Assembly: GCF_008369935.1 (NCBI RefSeq)
Contig: NZ_VTUZ01000025.1
Location: forward strand, 1 to 64,000
From: Paraburkholderia panacisoli
GTDB lineage: Bacteria; Pseudomonadota; Gammaproteobacteria; Burkholderiales; Burkholderiaceae
Reading direction: 5' to 3'
DNA length: 64,000 nucleotides
Numbering within the stretch: the stretch's first letter is position 1; each line of letters starts with the position of its first letter. The notes under the pieces are model-generated. The model was given only the letters and a program-made list of their open reading frames with translations. It was not told the DNA's origin and did no database searches. The position numbers and the translations under genes are program-made. Positions 63,196 through 64,000 of this stretch are shown piece after piece.

Positions 63196-64000
63196 TCAGA
63201 CTGAAAACTCTTCAATGTTGGGCTTTGCCCCCCACATGCAGAAGCCAGTCGGACCGAATGGAAACTGACGCGGCTTATAGTCCCGTTCTTCGTCGGCTGT
63301 GATGAGGCGCACGCCGGTCGAGTACTCGTAAATCATCCCATCAGGGCCGGCGAAATACAGGAAGGCAGCACCCGACGTAGGGTGTCGACCGGGACCGAAG
63401 CGGATAGGTACGCCACGCTCAACCAGGAAGTAATACGACCGCATCAGGTCATCGATACTGTTGACCTGAAAGTTGACGTGCTGCACACCTGCGTGGTCCG
63501 AGGGAAAGAGCGCGATCTTGTGGTGCACTTCATCGATGCGCAGTAGCGGCGCGTCGCCGATTCGGTCAGATACGCGCGCGTTGCAAACTGTCGTCCAGAA
63601 TTCCTCGTCGCGAGCGGCATTTGTCGTGCGAAGCCCGACGTGGCTGAATGACTCGATGCCCGCGTCGCGCGACGCATGGTATCTGCGGCTGCTCTCATGG
63701 GGACGCAGCACCAGGTCGATCTTGTTGCCAGTCGGGTCGGCGAATGTAATGAAATCTTCGACGCGCCGCATTTCGCTTTCATCCCGACTTCCGCGCTTGA
63801 CCGGCGTCCGCATTGCCTCAAGCTGCGCGGCGGCACCGTCCAGCTCTTCGGCCGTGGTCACCTCGAAGGCGACTACATGTTCGGCGGGGTTGCCTTCGTA
63901 GTAACAAACAGAATGGTCGCGATTGTCGCTGCGAAAATAGACGAAGGGACCCTCTCGACGAACCTGCTGCAGCCCAAGTATCTCCTGCGCGTACTTGACA
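63196..64000 (-). CDS. Type I extradiol ring-cleavage dioxygenase (partial at right edge)
   Basis: A VOC-family dioxygenase whose start lies beyond the window; the frame is open to position 64000. The C-terminal catalytic module has the metal ligands His in SFSHVGLRT, His in VQHVNFQV and Glu in MIYEYSTG, and the family tail. It would open the aromatic ring of a catechol-type substrate. With a decarboxylase-like gene next, the substrate may be a carboxylated catechol such as 2,3-dihydroxybenzoate or a dihydroxy-cumate analogue (inference). Confidence 0.88.
   Translation of the reverse strand, partial: VKYAQEILGLQQVRREGPFVYFRSDNRDHSVCYYEGNPAEHVVAFEVTTAEELDGAAAQLEAMRTPVKRGSRDESEMRRVEDFITFADPTGNKIDLVLRPHESSRRYHASRDAGIESFSHVGLRTTNAARDEEFWTTVCNARVSDRIGDAPLLRIDEVHHKIALFPSDHAGVQHVNFQVNSIDDLMRSYYFLVERGVPIRFGPGRHPTSGAAFLYFAGPDGMIYEYSTGVRLITADEERDYKPRQFPFGPTGFCMWGAKPNIEEFSV

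Noticed and set aside
1..64000. CRISPR array
   Set aside because: No regularly spaced direct repeats of CRISPR size were seen; the TGCGCA and CGATACCGTCG repeats are too short and irregular.

Overview
The window is about 64 kb of a GC-rich betaproteobacterial genome. Codon use, the cobalamin gene set, the close match in type to SPARSA systems known from Caballeronia/Paraburkholderia, and an rRNA leader of Burkholderia type point to Burkholderiaceae, most likely Paraburkholderia or Caballeronia (inference from gene content; no search was run).

Layout. 1-380: promoter and leader of an rRNA operon transcribed off the left edge. 381-1481: a YcgR/PilZ-type c-di-GMP effector. 1522-14884: an aerobic cobalamin (B12) locus split into two divergent operons, each behind its own cobalamin riboswitch. 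The leftward operon is cobW, cobN and a chlI/chlD-type chelatase gene. The chelatase gene appears to make a short AAA+ subunit and, by -1 ribosomal frameshifting at an A7 slippery site, a longer AAA+/VWA subunit. A complete iscB RNA-guided nuclease gene and its omega-RNA region sit inside this operon. The rightward operon is cobA, cobE, cobO, cobB, bluB. 14896-20281: a small lipoprotein and a three-gene signalling operon (response regulator, FecR/LysM protein, CHASE2 histidine kinase).

20960-38480 is an integrase-led defence island. It holds a P4-type tyrosine recombinase, an AlpA-like regulator, a 1360-aa STAND NTPase with an N-terminal nuclease (Avs-like), and a four-gene operon of SIR2-APAZ, short prokaryotic Argonaute, an abortive-infection protein and a HEPN-like protein. 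It continues with a solo restriction-type nuclease, a 508-aa protein of unknown role, and a retron whose reverse transcriptase is fused to a trypsin-like protease. An upstream inverted repeat fits the retron's msr-msd RNA.

38700-45280 is plasmid/ICE-type backbone: a DUF932 protein, a large ParB-family protein with structured leaders, and a divergent StbA/StbB/StbC-like maintenance operon next to a cluster of TGCGCA repeats. 45283-64000 is catabolic cargo with visibly lower G+C than the cobalamin region. It has an aromatic-acid efflux set (NodT, HlyD, DUF1656, FUSC), two MFS transporters (one frameshifted), a DapA-family enzyme, a proton-translocating transhydrogenase (pntAA-pntAB-pntB), and a leftward meta-cleavage pathway. 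That pathway runs from an extradiol dioxygenase (cut by the right edge) and a class II aldolase-type decarboxylase through semialdehyde dehydrogenase, tautomerase, decarboxylase, hydratase, aldolase and acetaldehyde dehydrogenase, to pyruvate and acetyl-CoA. The mobile element may reach past the right edge; no right attachment site is visible.
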